64,000 bases of DNA from Chloroflexota bacterium. GTDB taxonomy: Bacteria > Chloroflexota > Anaerolineae > Aggregatilineales > Phototrophicaceae. Of this stretch, positions 34,427 to 42,203 are shown one piece after another. The stretch is from positions 23,482 to 87,481 of the forward strand of contig JACRPS010000007.1 in NCBI GenBank assembly GCA_016223085.1, written 5' to 3'. Numbering within the stretch: position 1 is the stretch's first letter; each line of letters starts with the position of its first letter. The notes beneath the pieces were generated by a model. It was not told the origin of the DNA. It worked only from the letters and a program-made list of their open reading frames with translations, and made no database searches. Both the position numbers and the translations under genes were made by a program.

Positions 34427-34732
34427 TTAACCCCGCAGGGTCGAAAGTTCGTTTACGTCCAGCGAACCGAAGCGCCGCCGCACCTGCACCGCCAGCGCCA
34501 GCCCAACCACCGCCACCACCGTGTCGGCGACGATCAGCGTGACGGCCACGCTCTGCCCCAGGTTGGTCTGGCCGCTGATCGCGCCTGCCGCCACCAGCGC
34601 CAGAATCGCGCCCTTGCCCAGGATTTGCAGCGCGATGACGATCTTGATGAGATTGCGCATGATAAGCAGGCCGTACAACCCGACGCCGAGCAGCACCAGC
34701 GCCCCGGCGATGGCGATATTTAACGAGGTCAT
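34427..34732 (-). CDS. NuoK-like membrane subunit
   Basis: A 101-residue membrane protein with three helices (about residues 3-22, 28-50 and 60-83). GLLIMRNLIKIVIALQILGKGAIL and VAVTLIVADTVVAVVGLALAV fit the NuoK/MrpC/HyfE family; family glutamates within helices are largely replaced here (Lys and Gln in the second helix), closer to MrpC. The C-terminal tail is short and charged. It overlaps the NuoJ-like gene by four bases. Confidence 0.85.
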   Translation of the reverse strand: MTSLNIAIAGALVLLGVGLYGLLIMRNLIKIVIALQILGKGAILALVAAGAISGQTNLGQSVAVTLIVADTVVAVVGLALAVQVRRRFGSLDVNELSTLRG

Positions 34733-35280
34733 GCCAGCTCCTTCTCCGGTTCGACAATCTCCGTAACAAGTTCCGGCGTTACATCTTCAACCATATCGGC
34801 GGTCTGAACGCCGGGTGTCGCGGGGCGTTTTTCGTCTGCCAGTATGCCCAGCACACCCAGCACCCCGGCGAAGATCAACACAATCTGCACCAGAACGTCC
34901 GCGCCGCGATTCTGCCACAGCAGTGTCCCGAACGGTGACTCACCCGTTACCGGTTGCTCGATGAGCGGCAGCGCCAGCCATGCAATAGCGACCACCGACA
35001 CACCGACCAGCGCCAGCGCCAGCGGTCGCGAGATGAGCGATTTCAGCGGAGTCAGGTCTTCGCCCGCCATGCTGATCGCAAACACAAACAGCACGGTGAC
35101 GAGTCCCGCGCCAACGCTGAGTTCGATAACCGCAACTTCATGAGCGCCCAGCCAGTAGAGGAGAAGCGCCACCAGCGCGCTCACACCCGCCAGCCAGATC
35201 GCGGAAACAAGTAGCCGCGCGGCGCGAACAGCCTGAACAGCGCACAGGACAGCGACGATCAATAAAGCCAGTGGTAACAT
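34729..35280 (-). CDS. NuoJ/MrpB-like membrane subunit, first gene of the group 4 hydrogenase operon
   Basis: A 183-residue membrane protein with five helices. The segment YWLGAHEVAVIELSVGAG is the DUF4040-like motif seen in MrpA C-termini and in Mbh hydrogenases, where a buried Glu supports ion transfer; the last helix (DVLVQIVLIFAGVLGVLGIL) is MrpB- or NuoJ-like. A Glu-rich tail of about 30 residues follows. AAGGAGTG precedes the ATG. It is divergent from the group 3 hydrogenase operon across a shared regulatory region. Confidence 0.85.
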   Translation of the reverse strand: MLPLALLIVAVLCAVQAVRAARLLVSAIWLAGVSALVALLLYWLGAHEVAVIELSVGAGLVTVLFVFAISMAGEDLTPLKSLISRPLALALVGVSVVAIAWLALPLIEQPVTGESPFGTLLWQNRGADVLVQIVLIFAGVLGVLGILADEKRPATPGVQTADMVEDVTPELVTEIVEPEKELA

Positions 35281-35311
35281 CTTAAAATAATCACTCCTTT
35301 ATCTAAACTGA

Positions 35312-35329
35312 CTGTACCCCCTGTACCCC
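35312..35329. repeat. Tandem 9-bp repeat in the leader of the group 4 hydrogenase operon
   Basis: CTGTACCCC occurs twice in direct tandem, followed by extra C residues, 30-50 bases before the NuoJ-like start. It could be a protein-binding site or a slippage-prone tract. Confidence 0.6.
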
Positions 35330-35378
35330 CCATCAAACAGTGAAAAACAGCATATGACAGGATGATGTTTATCATTAC

Positions 35379-35396
35379 TTGTGACATATTTCACAA
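35379..35396. promoter_or_regulatory. Rex/CRP-type operator between the two hydrogenase operons
   Basis: TTGTGACATATTTCACAA matches the Rex consensus TTGTGAA-N4-TTCACAA at 13 of 14 defined positions and the CRP consensus TGTGA-N6-TCACA at all ten. It is centred about 65 bases before the predicted rightward transcription start, near the usual class I activator position, and could overlap the -35 region of the leftward promoter. A near-identical sequence lies at 52048-52065. Confidence 0.75.
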
Positions 35397-35440
35397 TTTA
35401 TCCTGTAGTTTAGCAGATGTTTGGAAAAGGGCATGGCTCA

Positions 35441-35446
35441 TACAAT
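35441..35446 (+). promoter_or_regulatory. Predicted -10 element of the group 3b hydrogenase operon
   Basis: TACAAT lies 24 bases before the first ATG of the operon, with AGGAGG between. The -35 region is poor (TTGGAA at 35421 is too close), consistent with dependence on an activator. Confidence 0.45.
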
Positions 35447-35469
35447 CGAGTGTAGGAGGAATAGACATT

Positions 35470-36612
35470 ATGGCCTTACAGTCTTTTTTTCGTGACTCTC
35501 CCCCTCTCGTCCTCGAACAGCAGCATTTTCAGGCCCTGCTGGACGCCCTCCGCGCGCGCGGCTACCGCCTGATCGGGCCAACGGTGCAGGATGACGCGGT
35601 GGTTTACGACGACGTGGAGTCCGTAGACGACTTCCCCACCGGCTGGATGGACACGCAGTCCGGCGGCACGTACCGCCTGGAAAGCGGCGGGGGTGAAACC
35701 CTGTTCGGGTACACCGCCAGCCCGCAGTCGTGGAAGCGCTACCTGCACCCGCCGGTGCTGGAACTGTGGAAGGCGCTTCGCACCAACGGCACCTACCGCG
35801 TTGCTTCCGCCGACCCCCCGCCCCGCCTCGCCTTCATCGGCGTCCGCCCCTGTGAACTTCATGCCATCGCCATTCAGGATAAAGTGTTTCTGCACAGCGA
35901 GTTTGTTGACCCCCACTACCAGGCCCGCCGCGACAACGTGTTTATCGTCGCCGTGAATTGCGGGCAGGCAGGTGGCACCTGTTTTTGTGTCTCGATGAAC
36001 ACCGGCCCGAAGGCCGCCGCCGGCTTTGACCTGGCGCTAACAGAAGTAGTAGATGGCGATCTGCACTATTTTCTGGTCGAAGTCGGTTCGGAACGCGGCG
36101 CGGACGTGATGCGCGACCTGCCCCACCGGCCTGCCGGCGAAGGGGAAATCGAAGCCGCTGACGCAATCCTGACCAATACTGCCGCCAGCATGGGGCGCGA
36201 ACTGGACACCAACGGCCTGAAAGAACTGCTGTACCGCAGCTACGAAAGCCCGCGCTGGGACGAAGTGGCGGCGCGCTGCCTGACCTGTGGCAACTGTACC
36301 CAGGTCTGCCCGACCTGCTTCTGTACCACCATCGAAGACGTAACCGACCTGACTGGCTCGGAGGCTACTCGCGTTCGCAAGTGGGATTCGTGTTTCACGA
36401 TGGATTTCTCCTACATTCACGGCGGCAGCATCCGGTACTCGGCCAAATCGCGCTACCGCCAGTGGATGACTCACAAGCTGGCAACCTGGGTAGATCAGTT
36501 TGGTTCGTTTGGTTGTGTGGGTTGCGGACGGTGCATTACCTGGTGCCCGGTGGGGATTGACATCACCGAAGAAGCGCAGGCGATCCGTGACGGCAGCGGC
36601 GCAGCGAAATGA
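35470..36612 (+). CDS. Group 3b-type hydrogenase beta subunit (iron-sulfur protein)
   Basis: Electron-transfer subunit of a soluble NAD(P)-linked [NiFe] hydrogenase (sulfhydrogenase type). The 380 residues start with a helical region, have [19 protein letters not shown] near residue 120, and end with two ferredoxin motifs: [16 protein letters not shown] near 272 and [12 protein letters not shown] near 350. This layout fits HydB of sulfhydrogenases and subunit A of anaerobic sulfite reductase. AGGAGG lies 9 bases before the ATG. It is the first of five tightly packed genes and is divergent from the membrane hydrogenase operon. Confidence 0.93.
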   Translation: MALQSFFRDSPPLVLEQQHFQALLDALRARGYRLIGPTVQDDAVVYDDVESVDDFPTGWMDTQSGGTYRLESGGGETLFGYTASPQSWKRYLHPPVLELWKALRTNGTYRVASADPPPRLAFIGVRPCELHAIAIQDKVFLHSEFVDPHYQARRDNVFIVAVNCGQAGGTCFCVSMNTGPKAAAGFDLALTEVVDGDLHYFLVEVGSERGADVMRDLPHRPAGEGEIEAADAILTNTAASMGRELDTNGLKELLYRSYESPRWDEVAARCLTCGNCTQVCPTCFCTTIEDVTDLTGSEATRVRKWDSCFTMDFSYIHGGSIRYSAKSRYRQWMTHKLATWVDQFGSFGCVGCGRCITWCPVGIDITEEAQAIRDGSGAAK

Positions 36613-36620
36613 GGTGAAAC

Positions 36621-37073
36621 ATGCAGACCTTTGCCGAAATACTGAAAGAAACCCGGTTCTTCAAAGACCTCAACCCTGAATACATCGAACTCCTGGCCGG
36701 GTGCGGTAGCAATGCGCGGTTTGACCCCGGTGACTACATTTTTAAGGAAGGCGGCGACGCTGATACGTTCTACCTCATCCGGCACGGGCAGGTGGCGCTG
36801 GAAGTCCACGACCCGCGGCGCGGGCAGATCGTGGTGGACACTCTGCATGAGGACGACATCCTCGGCTGGTCGTGGCTGTTTCCACCCTACAAGTGGCACT
36901 ACAGCGCCCGCGCCATGAGCCTGACACGCGGCGTGGCGATGGATGGCAAATGCCTGCGCGGCAAGTGCGACATGGACACCGCCCTCGGCTATGAACTGAT
37001 GAAACGTTTTGCCGTCATCATGGTGGACCGCTTGCAGGCCACCCGACTACAGGTGTTAAACATTTATGGTTGA
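36621..37073 (+). CDS. Cyclic nucleotide-binding domain protein without DNA-binding domain
   Basis: A 150-residue CRP-like sensor domain: [16 protein letters not shown] at the start, [24 protein letters not shown] in the beta-roll, [19 protein letters not shown] where the phosphate-binding cassette would be, then a closing helix. The Arg of the cAMP cassette (R-x-A/S) is present in a weak form, so the ligand is uncertain. No winged helix follows, hence it is not a transcription factor. It sits 8 bases after the beta subunit gene and overlaps the gamma subunit gene by 8, so it probably acts on the enzyme itself, for example as an assembly or allosteric subunit. Confidence 0.87.
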   Translation: MQTFAEILKETRFFKDLNPEYIELLAGCGSNARFDPGDYIFKEGGDADTFYLIRHGQVALEVHDPRRGQIVVDTLHEDDILGWSWLFPPYKWHYSARAMSLTRGVAMDGKCLRGKCDMDTALGYELMKRFAVIMVDRLQATRLQVLNIYG

Positions 37074-37926
37074 ACAACTTCTCACCCAACCCCGGACGAC
37101 AACCGACCCGATGCTGCCGAATCTGTTCCGCATCCATCGGGTGCTCAAAGAATCGTACGACACCTTCACGGTTGAACTCGTCTCGCTCGAAGGTTATCAG
37201 ACGTTCCCGTTCGCGCCAGGGCAGTTTAACATGCTCTACGTCTTCGGCGTCGGGGAGATTCCCATCTCCATCAGCGGCGACCCGCTGCACCCGGAAACGC
37301 TGGTGCATACTACCCGCGCCGTTGGCACGGTCACGAAGGCCATGCGTGAGCTGAAACCGGGCGACGTGATCGGCGTGCGCGGCCCGTTTGGCAGTGCCTG
37401 GCCGGTGAAGGAAGCGCGGGGCGCGGACGTGGTGTTTGTGGCGGGCGGCATCGGCCTCGCCCCGCTACGCTCGTCGCTCTATCACATCCTGTCCCAGCGC
37501 GAGAAATACGGCAAGATCGTGCTGCTGTACGGCTGCCGCAGCCCGGAGGACATCCTGTTCCGCAAGGAACTGGAGAAATGGCGTGCCCGCTTCGACCTCG
37601 AAATCTTCGTTACGGTGGACTATGCCAACAGCCGCTGGCATGGCAACGTCGGCGTCGTCACCAAACTGATTCCGAAAGCGCCGTTTGACCCGCTGAACAC
37701 GGTGGCGATGGTGTGCGGGCCGGAAGTGATGATGCGCTTCACCGCCATCGAACTGGTCAAGCGCGGCGTCAACCCGGAAAACGTCTACCTCTCGATGGAG
37801 CGCAACATGAAGTGCGCCGTCGGCTTCTGCGGCCACTGCCAGTTCGGGCCAACGTTTATCTGCAAAAACGGCCCGGTTTATCCCTACAGCCAGATTCAAA
37901 GCTGGCTCTCGATGTGGGAGGTCTAA
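37066..37926 (+). CDS. Group 3b-type hydrogenase gamma subunit (FAD/NAD(P)-binding)
   Basis: Diaphorase subunit that exchanges electrons with NAD(P)H. The 286 residues contain a ferredoxin-reductase-like FAD barrel ([20 protein letters not shown] near residue 55), a nucleotide-binding domain ([18 protein letters not shown] near 124 and [17 protein letters not shown] near 150), and a C-terminal [2Fe-2S] site [17 protein letters not shown]. This matches HydG of sulfhydrogenases and subunit B of anaerobic sulfite reductase. NADH versus NADPH use cannot be decided by eye. Confidence 0.93.
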   Translation: MVEQLLTQPRTTTDPMLPNLFRIHRVLKESYDTFTVELVSLEGYQTFPFAPGQFNMLYVFGVGEIPISISGDPLHPETLVHTTRAVGTVTKAMRELKPGDVIGVRGPFGSAWPVKEARGADVVFVAGGIGLAPLRSSLYHILSQREKYGKIVLLYGCRSPEDILFRKELEKWRARFDLEIFVTVDYANSRWHGNVGVVTKLIPKAPFDPLNTVAMVCGPEVMMRFTAIELVKRGVNPENVYLSMERNMKCAVGFCGHCQFGPTFICKNGPVYPYSQIQSWLSMWEV

Positions 37927-37928
37927 CG

Positions 37929-38723
37929 ATGCAGCGCGATCATAAACCCAAACTCGCCGTCTGGAAATTTGCCTCCTGCGATGGCTGCCAGCTCAGCATA
38001 CTGGACTGTGAAGATGAACTTCTGGCTGTCGCCGGGGAAGTGGACATCGCCTATTTCCCTGAAGCGACCCGCGCCGTCGCGCGCGGCCCGTATGACGTGT
38101 CGCTGGTGGAAGGTTCGATCACCACCGAACACGACGCCGAACGGATTCACCAAATTCGCAAACAGTCGAAATTCCTGGTCACGATTGGCGCGTGCGCTAC
38201 ATCCGGCGGAATTCAGGCGCTCCGCAACTTCAGGGACGTAGACCAGTTGGTCAAGGCTGTTTACGCCACGCCCGGTTACATTGATACGCTGGATAAGTCC
38301 ACGCCGATTGCCGACCACGTGTTTGTGGACTTCCAACTGCGCGGCTGCCCGGTCAATAAATACCAGTTGGTGGAAGTCCTTAGCGCCTATCTGAACGGGC
38401 GCAAACCGAACACCCCCTCGTACAGCGTGTGTGTCGAATGCAAGCAGCGCGGCACAACCTGCGTCATGGTGGCGCAGGGCACGCCCTGTATGGGGCCGGT
38501 CACACACGCCGGCTGCAACGCGCTCTGCCCGGCTTACAATCGGGGCTGCTTCGGCTGCTTCGGCCCGATGGAAACACCGAATACCGCCGCGCTCAGCGCG
38601 TGGTGGCAAAAACTGGGCATGAACGCCCCGGACATCGTGCGTGCTTTCCGTACCTTCAACGCCTATGCCGATGCGTTCCGAAAGGAGAGCGAGGTCTATG
38701 AACATCCGCACCATCAAGGTTGA
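37929..38723 (+). CDS. Group 3b-type hydrogenase small (delta) subunit
   Basis: Iron-sulfur small subunit carrying three clusters. The 264 residues begin with [18 protein letters not shown], holding the proximal-cluster cysteines, continue with [15 protein letters not shown] and [15 protein letters not shown], and end with a cysteine-rich part ([20 protein letters not shown], then [14 protein letters not shown]) for the medial and distal clusters. There is no signal peptide, so the enzyme is cytoplasmic. It overlaps the large subunit gene by 26 bases. The ATG used follows the gamma stop by two bases. Confidence 0.94.
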   Translation: MQRDHKPKLAVWKFASCDGCQLSILDCEDELLAVAGEVDIAYFPEATRAVARGPYDVSLVEGSITTEHDAERIHQIRKQSKFLVTIGACATSGGIQALRNFRDVDQLVKAVYATPGYIDTLDKSTPIADHVFVDFQLRGCPVNKYQLVEVLSAYLNGRKPNTPSYSVCVECKQRGTTCVMVAQGTPCMGPVTHAGCNALCPAYNRGCFGCFGPMETPNTAALSAWWQKLGMNAPDIVRAFRTFNAYADAFRKESEVYEHPHHQG

Positions 38724-39987
38724 TATGCTCGCCCGCGTCGAAGGCGAAGGCGGCCTGCACGTCAAAATCAAAAATGACCGCGTGGCCGATGTGAAGCTGA
38801 AAATCTTCGAGCCGCCGCGTTTCTTCGAGGGCTTCCTGCGCGGGCGTAAGTTCACCGAAGCGCCGGACATCACCGCCCGCATCTGCGGCATCTGTCCCGT
38901 CGCCTACCAGATGAGCAGCGTCCACGCGATGGAGCGTGCGCTCGGCGTTGTTGTGGACGGCCAACTCCGCGCGCTGCGGCGGTTGCTGTACTGCGGCGAG
39001 TGGATTGAAAGCCACGCGCTGCACGTTTACCTGCTGCATACGCCGGACTTCCTGGGCTACCCGGACGCTATTCAACTGGCGAAGGTGTATCCCGACGTGG
39101 TCAAAAACGGGCTGGAACTGAAGAAGCTCGGCAATGACATTGTGAACCTGGTCGGCGGGCGCGAGATTCACCCGATTAACGTGCGCGTCGGCGGCTTCTA
39201 CAAAGCTCCGACTCCACGGCAGGTGCGCGAATTGGGCCAACGGCTGACTGCTGCCCGAACGCTGGCGCAGGAGATGGTGCGGTTTACCGCCGGTCTGCCC
39301 TTCCCGGAATTCGAGCAGAACTACGAGTTTGTCGCGCTGCGCCATCCCGACGAATACGCCATCAACGAGGGGCGGCTGGTGTCGAATCGCGGGCTGGATA
39401 TTGACATCGCCGAGTACGAGGCCAATTTCGCCGAGGAACACGTCCAGCATACAACCGCGCTGCAATCAGTCATCAAAGCGCGCGGCGCGTACTTCGTCGG
39501 CCCGATGGCACGCTATAACCTGAACTTTGACCAGCTTGACCCGGACATCCGGGCGTTGGCCTGCGAAGTCGGTTTAGAGCCGCCGGTGAACAATCCGTTT
39601 AAGAGCATCGTCATCCGCAGCCTGGAAACGCTGTACGCGGTCGAAGAAGCGTTACGCATCATCGAAGCCTACGAGATACCGGTCAGACCGTTTGTTGATG
39701 TGACCCCCGGCGTGGGTGTGGGCTGGGGCTGCACCGAGGCGCCGCGCGGCATCCTCTATCACCGCTACACCCTGGACAAAGACGGCCTGATCGTGGACGC
39801 GAAGATCGTGCCGCCCACATCGCAGAACCAAAAGACGATTGAGGGTGATCTATGGCATTTCGTCGAAAAAGCGGTTGACCTGCCCGACGACCGCCTGACC
39901 TGGCAGTGCGAGCAGGCCATCCGCAACTATGACCCGTGTATCTCCTGTTCCGTTCACTTCATTAAACTGGACATCGAACGGGAATAG
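38698..39987 (+). CDS. Group 3b-type [NiFe] hydrogenase large (alpha) subunit
   Basis: Catalytic subunit of the soluble hydrogenase. The 429 residues have both nickel-ligand pairs: Cys63 and Cys66 in [15 protein letters not shown], and Cys414 and Cys417 in DPCISCSVH, followed by a 9-residue tail that would be removed after His420 by the maturation protease encoded downstream. [18 protein letters not shown] near residue 162 is characteristic of group 3 enzymes. Function is H2-dependent NAD(P) reduction or H2 evolution from NAD(P)H. Assignment to 3b rests on the four-subunit gene set and needs a tree. Confidence 0.94.
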   Translation: MNIRTIKVDMLARVEGEGGLHVKIKNDRVADVKLKIFEPPRFFEGFLRGRKFTEAPDITARICGICPVAYQMSSVHAMERALGVVVDGQLRALRRLLYCGEWIESHALHVYLLHTPDFLGYPDAIQLAKVYPDVVKNGLELKKLGNDIVNLVGGREIHPINVRVGGFYKAPTPRQVRELGQRLTAARTLAQEMVRFTAGLPFPEFEQNYEFVALRHPDEYAINEGRLVSNRGLDIDIAEYEANFAEEHVQHTTALQSVIKARGAYFVGPMARYNLNFDQLDPDIRALACEVGLEPPVNNPFKSIVIRSLETLYAVEEALRIIEAYEIPVRPFVDVTPGVGVGWGCTEAPRGILYHRYTLDKDGLIVDAKIVPPTSQNQKTIEGDLWHFVEKAVDLPDDRLTWQCEQAIRNYDPCISCSVHFIKLDIERE

Positions 39988-39996
39988 AATAAAACC

Positions 39997-40025
39997 GTAG
40001 GGGCGGGTTTAGAAACCCGCCCTAC
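39997..40025. repeat. Dispersed GTAGGGGC-type palindrome
   Basis: GTAGGGGCGGGTTT pairs with AAACCCGCCCTAC around AG; one C is missing from the right arm. The core is identical to the copy at 59797. It lies between the hydrogenase large subunit and protease genes. Confidence 0.9.
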
Positions 40026-40033
40026 ACGTCAAT

Positions 40034-40516
40034 ATGACTCCTTTACCCCTCATCATCATCGGTATCGGCAACGACTGGCGCGGCGACGATGCTGCCGGGC
40101 TGCTGGCCGCGCGCGCGCTGCGCAAACTAAATCTACCCAACGTCACCATCACCGAGCACGGTGGCGACGGCGCGAGTTTGATGCAGACATGGGCAGGTGC
40201 GGCGGTGGTCATCCTGATTGATGCGGTATCAGCCGGTGGCAATCCTGGCACGATTTACCGGATAGACGCGAACCATGAAACCACTGCCCCGGATTCGTTT
40301 AGTACGTCCAGCCACCTGCTCGGCGTGGGGGAGGCGGTCGAACTGGCGCGGGCGCTGGGCCAACTCCCGCCGCGTCTGGTCATCTTTGGCATCGAAGGCC
40401 GTGATTTTGCGGTCAATGCGGCGCTGTCCCCGGCGGTTGCCGCGAACCTGCCCGTCCTGGTCGAACGCATCGTTCAGGAAATATTGAATGGGACAAATGA
40501 CAGGCTAAGTCTGTGA
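40034..40516 (+). CDS. Hydrogenase maturation protease (HoxW/HyaD family)
   Basis: Endopeptidase predicted to process the group 3b large subunit. The 160 residues begin IIIGIGNDWRGDDAAGLLAA, the family signature with the nickel-sensing Asp. ILIDAVSAGGNPGTIY carries the second Asp, and STSSHLLGVGEAVELAR the conserved His. FGIEGRDFAVNAALSPAV fits HoxW-like members. It is clearly different from the HycI-type protease of the membrane hydrogenase, so each enzyme has its own. Confidence 0.92.
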   Translation: MTPLPLIIIGIGNDWRGDDAAGLLAARALRKLNLPNVTITEHGGDGASLMQTWAGAAVVILIDAVSAGGNPGTIYRIDANHETTAPDSFSTSSHLLGVGEAVELARALGQLPPRLVIFGIEGRDFAVNAALSPAVAANLPVLVERIVQEILNGTNDRLSL

Positions 40517-40583
40517 CATCCCCCCGTTGTTAGCCTCTTACCCACGCCGTACAATAAATTCATCAGCATCAGTAAAAATCACC

Positions 40584-40931
40584 ATGCACGAACTCGCCAT
40601 TACGCAGCACGTCCTGGACATCACCTTAAACCACGCTGAAGGCCGGCGCGTGACCGACATTTACCTCGTCGTCGGCCAGCTATCATCCTACGTGGATGAC
40701 TCGGTGCAGTTCTTCTGGGACTTCATCAGCAAGGGAACGCCCGCTGAAGCCGCGCGGCTGCACTTCCGCCGCGAACCGGCGCTGCTGGGCTGCCACGGCT
40801 GCGGCGGCAGCGCCCCGCTGACGAAAGACTTTACCTGCCCTAACTGCGGCAGCGAAGCAGTGACGATTGAATCCGGCGAGGAATTTTACATTGAAGCAAT
40901 TGAAATCGAGATGGAAGAAGTATCCACATGA
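40584..40931 (+). CDS. hypA: Hydrogenase nickel-insertion protein HypA
   Basis: Nickel metallochaperone. The 115 residues start MHELAITQHVLDI, with Met1-His2 forming the nickel site, and contain the zinc site CHGCGG and CPNCGS near residues 72 and 89. LVVGQLSSYVDDSVQFFWDF is family-typical. It overlaps hypB by four bases. The start is the ATG giving His at position 2, as the family requires; earlier in-frame codons are excluded. Confidence 0.95.
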   Translation: MHELAITQHVLDITLNHAEGRRVTDIYLVVGQLSSYVDDSVQFFWDFISKGTPAEAARLHFRREPALLGCHGCGGSAPLTKDFTCPNCGSEAVTIESGEEFYIEAIEIEMEEVST

Positions 40932-41599
40932 CCACCAAACGGATTGCCGTTGTTGAAAATGTCCTCAGCGCCAACGACCGGCTGGCGGAAGACAACCGCC
41001 GCCTGCTGGACAGCGCCCGCGTGTTCGCGCTGAATATCATGGCCTCGCCCGGCGCGGGTAAAACCTCGCTGATCGAACAGACGGTGCAGCGGCTTGCCGC
41101 CGAACTGCGCGTCGGCGTGATCGAGGGCGACCTGGCGACCAGCATTGACGCCGAACGCGCCGAAGCCGCCGGCGCGGTGTCGGTACAGATCAATACCGGC
41201 GGCAACTGCCATCTGGAAGCGCCGATGGTGCGCGACGCGCTGGCACAGCTCCCGTTGAACGAAATGGATCTGCTGATTATCGAAAACGTCGGCAATTTAG
41301 TCTGCCCGGCGGGCTGGAAGCTCGGCACGCACTTAAACGTGCTGGTCGCCTCTGTCCCGGAAGGTGCGGACAAGCCGTACAAGTATCCGAGCATGTACAA
41401 CGACGTGGATATTCTGGTGGTCAACAAGATTGACCTGCTGCCCTACGTCACGTTCGACATGGACTTCTTTAAGCGCGGCGTAGAGATTCTCAATCCGGGC
41501 GTGACCACCTTCCCGCTGTCATGCCGCACGGGTGAAGGGCTGGATGCATGGCTGAACTGGCTCAAAACCAGCGTCGCCGATTTCCGCAGCACCCGCTAA
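40928..41599 (+). CDS. hypB: Hydrogenase nickel-incorporation GTPase HypB
   Basis: GTPase that drives nickel delivery to hydrogenase precursors with HypA. The 223 residues contain the P-loop MASPGAGKTSLIEQT near residue 38, ADLATS-like switch region EGDLATSIDAERAE, the metal-site segment NTGGNCHLEAPMV, LLIIENVGNLVCPA and the guanine motif VVNKIDLLPYV. There is no His-rich nickel-storage N-terminus. HypC, D, E and F are not in the window and must lie elsewhere. Confidence 0.95.
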   Translation: MTTKRIAVVENVLSANDRLAEDNRRLLDSARVFALNIMASPGAGKTSLIEQTVQRLAAELRVGVIEGDLATSIDAERAEAAGAVSVQINTGGNCHLEAPMVRDALAQLPLNEMDLLIIENVGNLVCPAGWKLGTHLNVLVASVPEGADKPYKYPSMYNDVDILVVNKIDLLPYVTFDMDFFKRGVEILNPGVTTFPLSCRTGEGLDAWLNWLKTSVADFRSTR

Positions 41600-41612
41600 A
41601 AACCGATCTGAT

Positions 41613-41637
41613 GTAGGGACACGGCATGCCGTGTCCC
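41613..41637. repeat. Dispersed GTAGGG-type palindrome
   Basis: 41616-41637 is a perfect 22-base palindrome (GGGACACGGCA and its complement). It lies 14 bases after the hypB stop; no T-run follows. Confidence 0.85.
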
Positions 41638-41732
41638 GGCTGATTTTGCCTCTGCTGTGGACTGCTCAGGCGCTTGCCTCATGCCGGTCGTCGTGCTAAC
41701 CTCGTCATAAAATATTCCCGACGAGGCCCCTT

Positions 41733-42200
41733 ATGAAACTTCGCCAAGGCGACCCGTGGATGCCCGGCCACCAGTATGCCGCGCTGATGCCGCCGCTGTC
41801 GCTCAATCTGCTGGTGAACGACGTCACCCGCGCCGTTCAGTTTTACCAGCAGGTGTTGGGCGCGCAGGTGCATTATCACGACCCCGATTTTGCCGCCATT
41901 CGCGTCGGCCCGGCGGAGATCATGCTCCATGCCGACCACACCCACGAGCATCACCCCTGGCATCCCGCGCTCGCGTCCGGCTCGGCGCGCGGACTCGGCG
42001 CGCAAATCCGGTTGCTGGGACTCAACCCCGACGAGGTAGAACGCTGCGCCCGCGACTTTGGCGCGGTCATCGTGGAGAGCGCGACCGACAAGGCGCACGG
42101 CTGGCGCGAAACGCTGGTGCGCGACCCCGATGGTTACGAGTGGGCGGTCGGTGTGTTATCTGGCGCAGCGATGATGACTCAGCATCCCAAAGAAAAGTGA
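41733..42200 (+). CDS. VOC (glyoxalase/bleomycin-resistance) family protein
   Basis: A 155-residue protein with two beta-alpha-beta modules: LSLNLLVNDVTRAVQFYQQVLGAQVHYH in the first and FGAVIVESATDKAHGWRETLVRDPDGYEWAV in the second. The closing DPDGYEW carries the usual metal-ligand Glu region, and a His-rich loop HADHTHEHHPWHPA lies between modules. Substrate unknown. The kinase gene starts three bases after the stop, so it belongs to the sugar operon that follows. Confidence 0.85.
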   Translation: MKLRQGDPWMPGHQYAALMPPLSLNLLVNDVTRAVQFYQQVLGAQVHYHDPDFAAIRVGPAEIMLHADHTHEHHPWHPALASGSARGLGAQIRLLGLNPDEVERCARDFGAVIVESATDKAHGWRETLVRDPDGYEWAVGVLSGAAMMTQHPKEK

Positions 42201-42203
42201 GTT

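Noticed and set aside
26567..35280. Reading the minus-strand cluster as NADH dehydrogenase (complex I)
   Set aside because: The NuoD-like protein keeps both nickel CxxC pairs and a cleavable tail, a HycI protease ends the operon, and NuoEFG are absent.
35362..35469. 36-codon extension of the hydrogenase beta subunit
   Set aside because: The extension would include the Rex/CRP-like operator and the -10 element; the ATG at 35470 has AGGAGG.
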